A stretch of 64,000 nt of DNA from an uncultured Lachnospiraceae bacterium (GTDB lineage: Bacteria; Bacillota; Clostridia; Lachnospirales; Lachnospiraceae): assembly GCA_947305245.1 (NCBI GenBank), contig CAMZDG010000003.1, positions 124,001 through 188,000 on the forward strand, written 5' to 3'. A program made the position numbers and the translations under genes. Below, in pieces: positions 43,116 through 52,619 of this stretch (positions within the stretch are counted from its first letter, which is position 1; each line of letters opens with the position of its first letter). Below the pieces are notes generated by a model, which worked only from the letters and a program-made list of their open reading frames with translations, searched no databases and was not told the origin of the DNA.

Positions 43116-44873
43116 TCACCCGGCGAACTGACTGTTGTATAGGTTGGTGTAGAAGCCATTCTTCGCGAGCAAGCTCTCGTGATTGCCCTGCTCGATAATG
43201 TTTCCGTCCCTCATCACAAGGATCACGTCCGCCTCTCGAATGGTGGAAAGCCTGTGTGCCACGATAAAGCTCGTGCGCCCCTCCATCATCTTCGCGAAAG
43301 CATTCTGGATTTTCAGCTCCGTTCTGGTATCAATGGAGCTGGTCGCCTCATCGAGGATCAGCATGGGCGGCAGACAAAGCATTACGCGGGCAATGCAAAG
43401 AAGCTGCTTTTGCCCCTGCGACAGGCTTCCGCCATCCTCCGTGATCACGGTGTGATACCCCTTGGGAAGACGCTTGATAAAACCATGTGCGTGCGCCGCC
43501 TTGGCCGCCGCCTTGACCTCTTCCTCCGTGGCATCAGGCCTTCCCATGCGTATGTTATCGAGGATCGTTCCCGCGCGAAGCCAGGTCTCCTGAAGTACCA
43601 TGCCATAATTCGTCCTAAGACTTCCGCGCGTCAAATGCCTAATATCATTTCCATCCACGCGGATCGTTCCGGAATTCACGTCATAAAAGCGCATGAGCAG
43701 GTTGATCACGGTGGTCTTGCCGCAGCCCGTCGGGCCTACGATCGCTACCCTCTGCCCGGGTTTTACGGACAGATTGAAATTCTCAATGAGCTTCTGCTCA
43801 GGCACATAGGAAAAGAACACGTCGGAAAGCTCCACGTTCCCGCTCGCCTCTCCCAGCGTCACGGCGTCCTCATCCTCGGGAACCTGCGGCTCCTGATCGA
43901 TCAGTGCAAAGACTCTGGAGGCGCAGACAAAGGCATTCTGCAGCTCCGTCACAACGCCGGAGATTTCATTAAAGGGCTTCGTATACTGATTCGCATAGCG
44001 CAAAAAGCAGCTCAGTCTTCCGACGGAGATGCCCCCGCGGATCGCGAGAAACGCGCCAAAAATGCCAACGCCCGCATAGACGAGGCTGTTCACGAAACGC
44101 GTGCAGGGATTCACCAGCGAGGAATAAAAGATCGCCTTTAAGGAGCACTTTTGCAGTCTGCCGTTGATCTCGCCAAACCTCGTCTTGACGGCCTCCTCCT
44201 GCGAGAAGGTTCTCACGACCTTCTGGTTCTCGACCATCTCCTGGATCAGCGCCGTCTGTTCACCTCTGGTCTTACTCTGCTCCTGGAACATATCATGCGT
44301 GTGCGTTGCGATAAAGCGCGCCACAAGGAAGGAAAGCGGCGTCAGGCATACGACCACGAGCGCGATCGGAATGTTGTATATCATCATGAAGACCAGCGTT
44401 CCGCCGATGGTGAGTATCCCTGTGAAAAACTGCGTAAAGCCCATGAGAAGGCCGTCCGCGAAGGTATCCACGTCAGCGATCACGCGGCTTACGATATCGC
44501 CCGCCGCATGGCCGTCCAAGTACCCCAGCGGCAAGATCTCAATCTTCTCGAAGGCATCTTTTCGGATGTCCCGAACGACGTGAAAACAAACATAGTTATT
44601 GCACGTGTTCATGATCCACTGTGCGACCACAGTGATCAGCATGGCAATCCCGATCTTTTTCACGATCATAAGAACGGCGGAAACGTCAACCGCCCCTGGC
44701 CCGAGCATCTCATCCACGGCGTCACCCGTAAGGATCGGAATGTAAAGAGACAGCGCCACGGTCACGGCCGCGAGGATAAAGGAAGCCGCAATCGCAAACC
44801 AATACTTTTTGACATAGCCGAAGACGCGCTTCCAGGTCGTCTTCTTGTCAAGCGTCAGCTTTTCCTTAGCCAT
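43116..44873 (-). CDS. ABC exporter half-transporter (second subunit)
   Basis: About 585 residues: a six-span exporter membrane domain (to about residue 320) fused to an ATPase with Walker A GPTGCGKTT, signature SLSQGQKQLLCIAR (a variant LSQGQ instead of LSGGQ), Walker B MLILDEATSSID and switch His in IVAHRLS. The start MAKEKLTLDKK is preceded by GGAGG; the gene overlaps its upstream partner by 8 bases. With that partner it should form a heterodimeric multidrug- or peptide-type exporter. Substrate unknown. Confidence 0.92.
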   Translation of the reverse strand: MAKEKLTLDKKTTWKRVFGYVKKYWFAIAASFILAAVTVALSLYIPILTGDAVDEMLGPGAVDVSAVLMIVKKIGIAMLITVVAQWIMNTCNNYVCFHVVRDIRKDAFEKIEILPLGYLDGHAAGDIVSRVIADVDTFADGLLMGFTQFFTGILTIGGTLVFMMIYNIPIALVVVCLTPLSFLVARFIATHTHDMFQEQSKTRGEQTALIQEMVENQKVVRTFSQEEAVKTRFGEINGRLQKCSLKAIFYSSLVNPCTRFVNSLVYAGVGIFGAFLAIRGGISVGRLSCFLRYANQYTKPFNEISGVVTELQNAFVCASRVFALIDQEPQVPEDEDAVTLGEASGNVELSDVFFSYVPEQKLIENFNLSVKPGQRVAIVGPTGCGKTTVINLLMRFYDVNSGTIRVDGNDIRHLTRGSLRTNYGMVLQETWLRAGTILDNIRMGRPDATEEEVKAAAKAAHAHGFIKRLPKGYHTVITEDGGSLSQGQKQLLCIARVMLCLPPMLILDEATSSIDTRTELKIQNAFAKMMEGRTSFIVAHRLSTIREADVILVMRDGNIIEQGNHESLLAKNGFYTNLYNSQFAG

Positions 44874-46659
44874 TTGCCACCGCCTCCTTTCTCTCCTCAG
44901 GATACTGGGAATAATAGATTTCCTGGTATACCTCACAGTTTGTAAGGAGCTCTTCATGCGTTCCAAGGCCTGCCACGTGACCATCGTCCAAAACGATGAT
45001 CAAGTCTGCATGCCGGATACTGGAGGCTCTTTGCGAAACGATAAATGTCGTCGTCTGGTCCTTGATGCTCCGCACGGAAGCGCGAAGCTTTGCATCGGTA
45101 GCATAATCGAGCGCTGACGCACTGTCATCAAGGATCAGGATCTCAGGCTTACGCACCAAGGCTCTTGCGATAGTCAGGCGCTGACGCTGACCGCCCGAGA
45201 AATTACGCCCGTTTTGCGCCACCTCGGCATCGAGTCTTCCATCCTTTCCTTCCACGATCTCCTTCGCCTGTGCAAGCTCAAGGGCTTTCCACATCTCCTC
45301 TTCCGTCGCGTCAGGCTTTCCCCAAAGCAGGTTCGAGCGGATCGTGCCCTGGAACAGCACCGCCTTCTGTGGAACCACGCCCATGCGATTTCGAAGCTCC
45401 GCCTCGTCGAAGGAAGAAAGCTCCTTCCCCTCAAGCAAAATGCGACCCTGCGTCGCAGAATAAAACCCGGGGATCAGGTTCACCAAAGTAGATTTGCCGG
45501 ACCCCGTGCCGCCGATGACGCCGACGGTGTCGCCCTTTCTTACGGCAAAATTTACGTCCTCCAGAGTCTCTTCACCTGCGCCGCGATATTTCATCGCCAC
45601 ATGATCAAATACCAGATAATCCGCGTCTTCTCTCCCCGCTACGGAAGCGCCCACAAAGGTCTCAATGGGCTGCGCATCGTCATGAGGGGTAGAAACATTA
45701 TCTTTCGAGCTCTCGTCCGTTCCGATCTCCAGCACGGAGGCCACGCGGTCTGCGCAGGCCATGGCCTTTGTCATCAAAATGATCAGGTTTGCAAGCTTTA
45801 CAAGCTCAACCAGGATCATAGACATATAATCCAGAATTGCGATGACCTGACCCTGCGAAAGGTCACCAATCTGCACCTTCAAAGCACCCTTGTAGATCAG
45901 GATCATGATCGCGAGATTCACGACCACGTAGGTCACTGGATTCATGCAGGCACTGATCCTGCCCACGAACTTTTGCATGGCCGTGAGCGCCTGATTGCTC
46001 TCCTCAAACCTTGTCTTTTCGGTCTCCTCCTGATGAAAGGCGCGGATCACGCGAACGCCCGTCAGGTTCTCCCTTGTGATGCCAAGCACCTTATCAAGAC
46101 CGCTTTGCACCTTCTTATACAGGGGCATGGTCAAAAGCATAATGCCAAAGACGATGATCGCAAGGATCGGGATCGCGATCACAAAGATCCATGCCATAGA
46201 TGCGTCCACCGTAAACGCCATGATCATGGCGCCAAACACGATGATCGGAGAACGCAGGAACAGACGCAGCGTCATATTCACGCCGGACTGAACCTGGTTG
46301 ACGTCACTGGTCATACGCGTGATCAGAGTCGACGTACCCGCCTGGTCAATGTCCGTAAAGCTTAAGTCTTCCACGTGTCCAAAGAGCACCTCGCGAAGCT
46401 TTGTCGAAAAGCCGACTGCCGCCTTCGCCGCAAAGAACTGTGCCGTGACGGCGCAGCTAAGCCCAATGACCGCAAGCGCCACGAGCACAAGACCCATCTT
46501 GAGCACGTAAGGCCCGTCCTGGTTTTTGATGCCGACGTCGATAATGCTCGCCATAACCTTCGGAACGAACAGCTCAAAGGCTGCCTCAAGCAGCTTGAAG
46601 AGCGGCGCGATCACGCATTCCTTCCGATAGCTTTTCAAGAATTTTAGCAAACGCTTCAT
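44866..46659 (-). CDS. ABC exporter half-transporter (first subunit)
   Basis: A 597-residue exporter subunit with six membrane spans in the first 300 residues and an ATPase with Walker A GGTGSGKST, signature NFSGGQRQRLTIAR and Walker B ILILDDSASALD. The residue after the Walker B Asp is Asp, not the catalytic Glu, and the switch position reads IVSQRAS rather than AHR, so this subunit carries a degenerate ATPase site. That is typical of asymmetric heterodimers such as BmrC/BmrD or TM287/288. Its ATG overlaps the stop of the phosphopantetheinyl transferase gene. Confidence 0.92.
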   Translation of the reverse strand: MKRLLKFLKSYRKECVIAPLFKLLEAAFELFVPKVMASIIDVGIKNQDGPYVLKMGLVLVALAVIGLSCAVTAQFFAAKAAVGFSTKLREVLFGHVEDLSFTDIDQAGTSTLITRMTSDVNQVQSGVNMTLRLFLRSPIIVFGAMIMAFTVDASMAWIFVIAIPILAIIVFGIMLLTMPLYKKVQSGLDKVLGITRENLTGVRVIRAFHQEETEKTRFEESNQALTAMQKFVGRISACMNPVTYVVVNLAIMILIYKGALKVQIGDLSQGQVIAILDYMSMILVELVKLANLIILMTKAMACADRVASVLEIGTDESSKDNVSTPHDDAQPIETFVGASVAGREDADYLVFDHVAMKYRGAGEETLEDVNFAVRKGDTVGVIGGTGSGKSTLVNLIPGFYSATQGRILLEGKELSSFDEAELRNRMGVVPQKAVLFQGTIRSNLLWGKPDATEEEMWKALELAQAKEIVEGKDGRLDAEVAQNGRNFSGGQRQRLTIARALVRKPEILILDDSASALDYATDAKLRASVRSIKDQTTTFIVSQRASSIRHADLIIVLDDGHVAGLGTHEELLTNCEVYQEIYYSQYPEERKEAVANG

Positions 46660-47429
46660 TTCTGCTCCTTTGATTGCTGCGCCGCTTCAGATTGATAGAC
46701 GGCGTAGCGATATGATTTCTCACCCCAGGAAAGTCTCCCCTCCCTGAGATTGTTTTTTTCGCTTTTAAGATCTTGCAAAAGCGGCACTGCAAGATACGGC
46801 GTAACGCCCTCTCCGCTCCACTTTCCATACGCTTCCTTCAGGCACCAAAGGCGAATAAATTCCTCCCTTGCCCTTTCAGGATCCTTTTCGAGAAGCCTGT
46901 GCAGCCGCTCCTTTTCCTCCTCGGCATAAAACCGCTCGGACAGCTTTTCCCAATTGGTCTTTTTTATCTCCTGCAGGTCCGCGCCGATCTCTCTTTCAGA
47001 AATCGCAAGCATCACCGCGCTCCCCGAATGCGAAAGGCTAAAGAAAAGCGGGATGTCAGCGAAATAAGGCTTTCCCTGTTCGCCGTAGCGATAACGGATC
47101 GGTTCCGCTTTGCCCTTTGGAAGCTTTTCCGTCAGGGAAAGCAAGGTCTTCGGCGTGAGCCTTCGCGCCTTCTTGCACTCGCCGCCCGACAAAAACTCCA
47201 TAACGGCAAGGCGAAGTAACGCCCCTGCGCCAAGACTTAGAAGCCTCCCCTGCGCCGCCTGCACGCGCTGATATTTAAGAAGGCGCTCCTGATCCAGAAG
47301 CGCCTCCAATTCCTGCAAGGTCGCTTGCTTTGACGTCCCACGTTCCTCCGTATGTTTCCCGCCGTCAGATCCATCCCGAGGCGAAAAATCCAGATCTTTT
47401 ACGTCCAGAAAATAGCAAGCTTCCCACAT
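46656..47429 (-). CDS. 4'-phosphopantetheinyl transferase superfamily protein
   Basis: A 257-residue protein of Sfp-like size. FSLSHSG followed by IGADLQEI gives the first metal site (the usual GVD is GAD here), and FIRLWCLKEAYGKWSGEG matches the WxxKEA motif. These enzymes attach the phosphopantetheine arm of CoA to carrier domains. It sits between aspS and a heterodimeric ABC exporter, overlapping the first exporter gene by 4 bases. No polyketide or nonribosomal peptide gene is in the window; its carrier substrate must be encoded elsewhere, or it may serve the fatty-acid carrier. Confidence 0.85.
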   Translation of the reverse strand: MWEACYFLDVKDLDFSPRDGSDGGKHTEERGTSKQATLQELEALLDQERLLKYQRVQAAQGRLLSLGAGALLRLAVMEFLSGGECKKARRLTPKTLLSLTEKLPKGKAEPIRYRYGEQGKPYFADIPLFFSLSHSGSAVMLAISEREIGADLQEIKKTNWEKLSERFYAEEEKERLHRLLEKDPERAREEFIRLWCLKEAYGKWSGEGVTPYLAVPLLQDLKSEKNNLREGRLSWGEKSYRYAVYQSEAAQQSKEQK

Positions 47430-47435
47430 ATGCTT

Positions 47436-49229
47436 TTATGACTCCTTCTCTGAAACAACCTCCAGGCAAAGCTCCCGAAGCTGCGCGGGATCCACGACGT
47501 TCGGGCAATCGCTCATGAGGCAGGACGCATCCTTCACCTTCGGGAACGCGATCACCTCGCGGATGCTCTCTGCCTTGACCAGCAGCATCACAAAGCGGTC
47601 CAGACCGATGGCCAGTCCCGCATGAGGCGGAACGCCATACTTGAACGCATCCAGAAGGAACCCAAACTGCTCATGCGCCTTCTCGTTCGTAAAGCCAAGC
47701 GCCCTGAACATCCTCTCCTGCACGTCATCCTGGAAAATACGAACGCTGCCGCCGCCGAGCTCCACGCCGTTCAGCACGATGTCATACGCCTTCGCGCGCA
47801 CCGCGCCGGGGTTGCTCTCCAGCATCGGCAGATCCTCCTCCATGGGCATGGTGAAGGGATGATGCATCGCAACGAACCTCTCCTCCTCATCGCTCCACTC
47901 GAACTGAGGGAACTCCGTCACCCAAAGGAAATTAAACTTGTTCTCATCGATCAGGCCCAGCTGCTTTGCCAGCTCGCAGCGCAGCGCGCCGAGCACGTTC
48001 CATACGATCTTCAGGCGGTCTGCCGCGAACAGGAGCAGGTCTCCCGCCTCTCCTTCCATGGCCTCCACCAGCGCCTTCAGCTCCTCCTCGCTCATAAACT
48101 TAGCGAAAGAAGACTTATAGGTTCCATCCGGCAATACTGCAAGATAAGCCAGTCCCTTCACGCCATATCCCTTCGCGAACTCCACCAGGGCGTCGATCTT
48201 CTTCCTTGGCATTTCCGCCTGCCCCTTGACGTTGATGCCGCGAACGCTTCCGCCGCCTGCCACTGCGCCCGAGAATACGCCAAAGCCGCAGTTCTTTACG
48301 ACTTCGGAGACATCCTTCAGCTCCAGGCCAAAGCGCGTATCCGGCTTGTCCGAACCGAAGCGGTTCATCGCCTCATCCCAGGTCATGCGCTTCAGGGGAA
48401 GCTGCACCTCGAGACCAATGGCCTCCTTGCAGACCTTCGCCACCATGCGCTCCGTCGCATCCATCACGTCCTCTTCCGTCACGAAGCTCATCTCCAGGTC
48501 CACCTGCGTGAACTCCGGCTGACGATCCGCGCGAAGATCCTCATCGCGGAAACACTTCGCGATCTGGAAATAACGATCATATCCCGAGCACATCAGAAGC
48601 TGCTTGAAGATCTGCGGCGACTGCGGCAATGCATAAAAGGTTCCGGGATGCACGCGGCTCGGCACCAGATAGTCTCTCGCGCCTTCCGGCGTGGACTTAT
48701 TCAGGATCGGCGTCTCGATCTCCAGGAAGCCCTCGCTCGCAAGAAATGCGCGGATCGTCGTCGCGATCTTGCTTCGAAGGATCAGATTCTTTTGAATGTC
48801 GGGCCTTCTAAGGTCCAAATAACGATACTTTAATCTCAGTTCTTCCTTGGTCTTGGAATCGGCCTCAATGGGGAAGGGAGGTGTCTGCGCCTCAGACAAA
48901 ATACGCACTTCCTTTGCGCGCACCTCGATGGCACCCGTCGCCATCTTCTCGTTGACGTCACTGTTTCTGTGAACCACTTCACCTACCACGGCGATCACGA
49001 ACTCACTGCGGAGCTTCGCCGCCTTCTCAAAGGCCTCGCTCCCGCAAATCTCCTCCTCAAACAGCACCTGCAGAATGCCGGAACGGTCCCGCAGATCCAC
49101 AAAGATCAGTCCGCCCTTGTTCCTCTGCTTTTGCACCCATCCCATCACCGTGACGGTCTCTCCCACGTTCGCTACCGAGAGCTCCGCACACCTGCAAGTC
49201 CTCTTCAAACCCTTCATCGACTCAGCCAT
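47436..49229 (-). CDS. aspS: Aspartyl-tRNA synthetase
   Basis: A 597-residue bacterial-type AspRS. The N-terminal OB domain ([26 protein letters not shown]) is followed by the class II core with motif 1 region [25 protein letters not shown], motif 2 [18 protein letters not shown], the bacterial GAD insertion (residues about 290-410) and motif 3 [13 protein letters not shown]. It charges tRNA-Asp, or also tRNA-Asn if an amidotransferase is present. Its leader contains a 176-bp inverted repeat rather than a recognisable T-box. The phosphopantetheinyl transferase gene follows by 6 bases. Confidence 0.97.
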   Translation of the reverse strand: MAESMKGLKRTCRCAELSVANVGETVTVMGWVQKQRNKGGLIFVDLRDRSGILQVLFEEEICGSEAFEKAAKLRSEFVIAVVGEVVHRNSDVNEKMATGAIEVRAKEVRILSEAQTPPFPIEADSKTKEELRLKYRYLDLRRPDIQKNLILRSKIATTIRAFLASEGFLEIETPILNKSTPEGARDYLVPSRVHPGTFYALPQSPQIFKQLLMCSGYDRYFQIAKCFRDEDLRADRQPEFTQVDLEMSFVTEEDVMDATERMVAKVCKEAIGLEVQLPLKRMTWDEAMNRFGSDKPDTRFGLELKDVSEVVKNCGFGVFSGAVAGGGSVRGINVKGQAEMPRKKIDALVEFAKGYGVKGLAYLAVLPDGTYKSSFAKFMSEEELKALVEAMEGEAGDLLLFAADRLKIVWNVLGALRCELAKQLGLIDENKFNFLWVTEFPQFEWSDEEERFVAMHHPFTMPMEEDLPMLESNPGAVRAKAYDIVLNGVELGGGSVRIFQDDVQERMFRALGFTNEKAHEQFGFLLDAFKYGVPPHAGLAIGLDRFVMLLVKAESIREVIAFPKVKDASCLMSDCPNVVDPAQLRELCLEVVSEKES

Positions 49230-49253
49230 TTTAAATTCCTCTTCCTAATATTT

Positions 49254-49429
49254 CCTCGGGGTTAGGTTTGGCAGTCTTCTCAGGCACGCTCGCGCTATGA
49301 GTCCAGCGTAACGGTACTAAGTTGCCGCTGGATGAATCCATAAAACATTGGATTCATCCGCATACGTCAACTAAGTACCGACGCTTGGGACACATGCCTG
49401 AGTAAGACTGCCAAACCTCCCCCTCGAGG
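49254..49429. repeat. Long imperfect inverted repeat between hisS and aspS
   Basis: The outer arms CCTCGGGG.../...CCCTCGAGG lead into GGTTTGGCAGTCTT-CTCAGGCA and its complement, then ACGGTACT-AAGTTG with one mismatch, and finally a perfect GGATGAATCC/GGATTCATCC around a 10-base loop. The whole 176 bases can fold into one long hairpin, in the 5' leader of aspS on the minus strand. No T-box consensus is present. It is either a leader RNA element or a mobile-repeat-like hairpin. Confidence 0.85.
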
Positions 49430-49453
49430 TAGCAAATACTTTAATTGTATAAC

Positions 49454-50719
49454 TTAGTATTTTAATTCTTCTCTGTAGAATTCTTCAAACTCGTTATATC
49501 CTTCGGCTTGAAGTTGTTCTTTCTGGAATTTCTTGTTCTTATTCATGCGGGCAACGAGCACCTGCTTTCCGTCCGCACGGGCAGCCTGCGCCTTGGCGAT
49601 GACCTCACAGAGCCTCTCTCCTGCAACGCCCTTCTCGACAAGATATGCCACCTTTGCGGGCGCGGTCGGCACCTTGAAGCCACTCTCCGTAAGGAGCAGC
49701 ACAATGCGCTCAAATCCAATGGAGAAGCCGCACGCGGGGACGTCTTGTCCGGTGAACTTTCCGACCATCTTATCATATCTTCCGCCGCCGCCACAGCTTC
49801 CGCCGAACTCCGGCATCGCGATCTCGAAAATGGTACCGGTATAATAACTCATGCCGCGCACCAGCGTGGGATCAAAGACCAGCTCAAAGGTGTCCGCCTG
49901 CGTCGCCTTCACGCTGTCCACGATCTCGCGGAAGGACTTCATCACCTCGCCGTCCAGGAAATCACCCAGCGTATCGATCAGGCAGGAAATCCCGTCCTCG
50001 GCGCCCTGGATCTTCGTAAAGAGCTCCAGATACTTCTTGCACTGCTCCTCATCGCCGTAGCCCTTCTCCAAAAGCTCCGCCATCACGCCGTCCGTCCCGA
50101 TCTTGTCCATCTTATCCAACGTGATAAACACGCCGTCATAATCTTCCTCACGAAAGCCCGCATACTTCGCCATCGCCTTCAGGATCCGACGGTCATTGAT
50201 GCGGATCTGGAAATTACGAAAGCCCAGCTTGCTGATGGTGGTCGTGGTCGCAAGGATCAGCTCGATCTCCGCGAGATTCGAAGGCTCCCCGAGAATGTCA
50301 ATGTCGCACTGCATAAACTGGCGATAACGGCCCCTTTGCGGCCTGTCTGCACGCCAAACGTTCCCCATCTGCAGCGCCTTAAACGGCGACGGCAGGTTCG
50401 CGGAATTATTGGAATAATAGCGCACCAGCGGCACGGTCAGGTCATATCGTAAGCCCCCGTCCACCACTTCCTCCTCCGTGGTCGCCTCCGCCACATTCAG
50501 CTTCTCGCCGCGCTTTAATATCTTAAAGATCAGCTTTTCATTATCGCCGCCCTGCTTATTCGTCAGATTGGCAATGTTTTCGACGCAGGGCGTCTCAATG
50601 GAGGTAAACCCAAACTTTCCATAGGTCTCCTTGATCACGCCGATCACGTAATCCCGGATCTGCATCTCCTCCGGGAGAATGTCCTTCATGCCCGTCACGG
50701 GCTTCTTGCTTAATGCCAT
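49454..50719 (-). CDS. hisS: Histidyl-tRNA synthetase
   Basis: A 421-residue class II synthetase. Motif 1 region GFTSIETPCVE, motif 2 VWRADRPQRGRYRQFMQCDID, the histidine-binding block LVRGMSYYTGTIFEI and motif 3 ACGFSIGFERI are all visible, with the anticodon-binding domain at the C-terminus. The QRGRYRQF variant belongs to the bacterial HisRS type. It starts 35 bases after the zinc-ribbon gene, suggesting a common transcript, and precedes aspS, a frequent hisS-aspS order. Separated from aspS by the long inverted repeat. Confidence 0.96.
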   Translation of the reverse strand: MALSKKPVTGMKDILPEEMQIRDYVIGVIKETYGKFGFTSIETPCVENIANLTNKQGGDNEKLIFKILKRGEKLNVAEATTEEEVVDGGLRYDLTVPLVRYYSNNSANLPSPFKALQMGNVWRADRPQRGRYRQFMQCDIDILGEPSNLAEIELILATTTTISKLGFRNFQIRINDRRILKAMAKYAGFREEDYDGVFITLDKMDKIGTDGVMAELLEKGYGDEEQCKKYLELFTKIQGAEDGISCLIDTLGDFLDGEVMKSFREIVDSVKATQADTFELVFDPTLVRGMSYYTGTIFEIAMPEFGGSCGGGGRYDKMVGKFTGQDVPACGFSIGFERIVLLLTESGFKVPTAPAKVAYLVEKGVAGERLCEVIAKAQAARADGKQVLVARMNKNKKFQKEQLQAEGYNEFEEFYREELKY

Positions 50720-50753
50720 GTTTCTTCTCTCTTCTTTCCGTCAATGAAATTCT

Positions 50754-51215
50754 TTACTCAACCTTCTCCATCGGAACCTTCTTCCAGCCCCGCTCTTTCT
50801 TCAGCTTCTTGATGTCTTCCTTGGTGACTTCGCTGGCAATACAGATATCCTCTCCCGTGGTCAGGTCCTTCATCCATACTTCATAACTGTTGTCCGCCTT
50901 CATGATTCCCTTCGGCTTATTCGCCATGATATGCTTTGCATGCACTTCCAGGGAAGTCACGGTGCCGTCTCCGGCAGCCTGCATCTCCGCCTTCGCATCC
51001 GCCTTCTTCAGCTCAAAGCCAACGCCGCAGATCGGACAGGACTTAAAATACGTGGTCTTCGTCGGAACCAGCGGAATAAAATCAATGTGAAACCAAGACT
51101 TAAACCTCACGATCGCCTTCTGATAGGTATGATGGCAATTCTGACACTCCTGCTTCGGTCCAAAATACCCCATGTGCTTTGAAAAAGTTCTAGTACCGTA
51201 ATAAATAGCTCCCAT
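50754..51215 (-). CDS. Zinc-ribbon protein of unknown function
   Basis: A 153-residue protein with two CxxC knuckles (CQNCHHTY and CPICGVGF, about 35 residues apart) separated by an aromatic-rich stretch (FKSWFHIDFIPLVPTKTTYFKSC). This matches the small zinc-ribbon proteins with a FIPLxPxxxxYxxxCPxCG core widespread in Firmicutes. The C-terminal half is charged and helical (EDIKKLKKERGWKK). No membrane span or enzyme motif is seen. Directly upstream of hisS, but a functional link to tRNA charging is not implied. Confidence 0.75.
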   Translation of the reverse strand: MGAIYYGTRTFSKHMGYFGPKQECQNCHHTYQKAIVRFKSWFHIDFIPLVPTKTTYFKSCPICGVGFELKKADAKAEMQAAGDGTVTSLEVHAKHIMANKPKGIMKADNSYEVWMKDLTTGEDICIASEVTKEDIKKLKKERGWKKVPMEKVE

Positions 51216-51278
51216 GTTCCTTTCCTCCCTCTCTTTTGCATTTTTTGCAGAGTTTTTATGGTTATAAAGACCTATATA

Positions 51279-51306
51279 TTTTACCCCATTCAGCTAAAAA
51301 AAGCAA
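51279..51306 (-). promoter_or_regulatory. Candidate promoter of the zinc-ribbon/hisS unit
   Basis: TTGCTT, 16 bases, TAAAAT on the minus strand, about 65 bases before the zinc-ribbon ATG. The -10 is good and the -35 is moderate. Confidence 0.5.
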
Positions 51307-51310
51307 TATA

Positions 51311-51775
51311 TCATAAAATTCCTTTTTGCTCCAAATATTTTCTAAGGACCGGCCGGATCGGCGGCGAGATCATGTCCAGCGAGATCTCCTCCGGCCGAAA
51401 GAACCGCAGCTCCGCGATCTCTTCCTCCTGCCTGCGGATCGTCCCGTGATACTTCCTGCTCAGGTAGATGATCTCCACGTTATAAACTTCGTCCCCGTTC
51501 GGATAAACATAATGTGCTTCCGGGCCGGAATTCACCATGAAAAACTCCATTTCATCCGCGATCAGCCCCGTCTCCTCAAAGAGCTCGCGCTTCGCGCAAT
51601 CCTCCATGGACTCCGCCAGTTCGATCGAGCCGCCCGCGTAGCCCCAAAGATGATTATCCGTCCTCTTCCCCAGGAGCAGCTCGCCCTTTTCATTCTCGAT
51701 CATAATGCTGCCCGCGCACTGCAGCAACGGCCGATGCCCCACAAACTGCCTTAAATCCATAATATAACTACTCAA
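51311..51775 (-). CDS. Nudix hydrolase
   Basis: A 154-residue Nudix-fold protein with the full Nudix box: GGSIELAESMEDCAKRELFEETGLI (Gx5Ex7REUxEExGU, allowing for conservative changes). Such enzymes hydrolyse nucleoside diphosphates linked to another group. The start is a TTG with GGGGAG seven bases upstream; an ATG five codons later has no ribosome site nearby. The substrate cannot be assigned. It marks the left border of the more AT-rich accessory stretch. Confidence 0.85.
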   Translation of the reverse strand: MSSYIMDLRQFVGHRPLLQCAGSIMIENEKGELLLGKRTDNHLWGYAGGSIELAESMEDCAKRELFEETGLIADEMEFFMVNSGPEAHYVYPNGDEVYNVEIIYLSRKYHGTIRRQEEEIAELRFFRPEEISLDMISPPIRPVLRKYLEQKGIL

Positions 51776-51805
51776 TCCGCATCTCCCCTTTGCATGCCAT
51801 AATAA

Positions 51806-52468
51806 TTACCAAGAAAGCCGAATAATAACAGAAAAGAAAGTTTTGCCCGTAAATTCTGGTTCACTCACTTTTCTCCTATAGATTGGGTCATGCGTAATCA
51901 GTTCCCGCCGTGCCTTCACTTGCACCTTTATTTGAAAATCCGGCACTTCGATTGCCGCAACACTATTTCGATCAAATCCAAGTTTTTCCATCTCATCACG
52001 CAGTTGATCACGAAGTTCCACGGCTGTTTCTTTACACTGATAAAAAATGGGTCCACTTCCACTATTACTGCATGCACTATTCTCTCTATTCATTCTGTAA
52101 ACAGCATCCATGGCGGTAATTACACCTTCTCTTTTATATGGGTAATAATTCGCGAAACCCCTATATTCATTTGCAATAGCATTCGCATATTCCAAAAGTT
52201 TTTGTTTTCCTACAATGGTTGGCAAAAAATCATACCCATCCCCATGCGCATTAAAATATCCGCCATCATTATCGGATTCTTGCACCCATAAGCTAAAAAG
52301 CATACCCTGATACTGATGAATACCTTGCCTTTGCATACTAGAGCACCGAATTTTGATGCGATCCACCAATTGTTTTATGTCAGGCCACTTCTCAAGGTCC
52401 ATCTCCCGAGGAGATTTCGTCGGTTGCACATCTCGCGGTGCATTCCTCAGCTCATCTGCAAAACTCAT
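51806..52468 (-). CDS. Hypothetical protein
   Basis: A 220-residue protein I do not recognise. It has a Pro/charged N-terminus (NAPRDVQPTKSPREMD), a central Gly/Asn/Tyr-rich segment (NDGGYFNAHGDGYDF, ANEYRGFANYYPYK), one short SGSGP motif and a beta-rich C-terminus. No membrane span, signal peptide or catalytic signature is visible. AAGGAG sits 7 bases before the ATG and a strong TTGCAC-17-TATAAT promoter lies about 40 bases upstream, so it is a real expressed gene. Base composition is AT-rich compared with the synthetase genes beside it, suggesting acquisition. Function unknown. Confidence 0.7.
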   Translation of the reverse strand: MSFADELRNAPRDVQPTKSPREMDLEKWPDIKQLVDRIKIRCSSMQRQGIHQYQGMLFSLWVQESDNDGGYFNAHGDGYDFLPTIVGKQKLLEYANAIANEYRGFANYYPYKREGVITAMDAVYRMNRENSACSNSGSGPIFYQCKETAVELRDQLRDEMEKLGFDRNSVAAIEVPDFQIKVQVKARRELITHDPIYRRKVSEPEFTGKTFFSVIIRLSW

Positions 52469-52501
52469 GACATGACTCCTTTCTGTTACATTGTTATGCT
52501 T

Positions 52502-52530
52502 ATTATAAAGAATATTGTATGACAGTGCAA
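52502..52530 (-). promoter_or_regulatory. Promoter of the hypothetical gene at 51.8 kb
   Basis: TTGCAC (52525-52530), 17 bases, TATAAT (52502-52507) on the minus strand, just downstream of the Hsp20 terminator. Confidence 0.7.
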
Positions 52531-52540
52531 TGCTTTTAAC

Positions 52541-52579
52541 GCAAAAGCCCCTCTGACATAATACATGTCAGAGGGGCTT
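52541..52579 (-). terminator. Terminator of hsp20
   Basis: A perfect 15-bp stem (AAGCCCCTCTGACAT/ATGTCAGAGGGGCTT) with a short loop, then TTTGCGTT on the minus strand. Very stable stem, short T-run. Confidence 0.82.
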
Positions 52580-52619
52580 GGATTACTTACTTGTCATGAT
52601 CTGGCAACTCGCAAAGGAA

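Noticed and set aside
47622-48833. 403-codon plus-strand ORF
   Set aside because: Antisense of aspS, whose class II motifs and GAD domain are complete.
49230-49453. T-box riboswitch before aspS
   Set aside because: The conserved T-box sequence is not found on either strand; the region is explained by the long inverted repeat.
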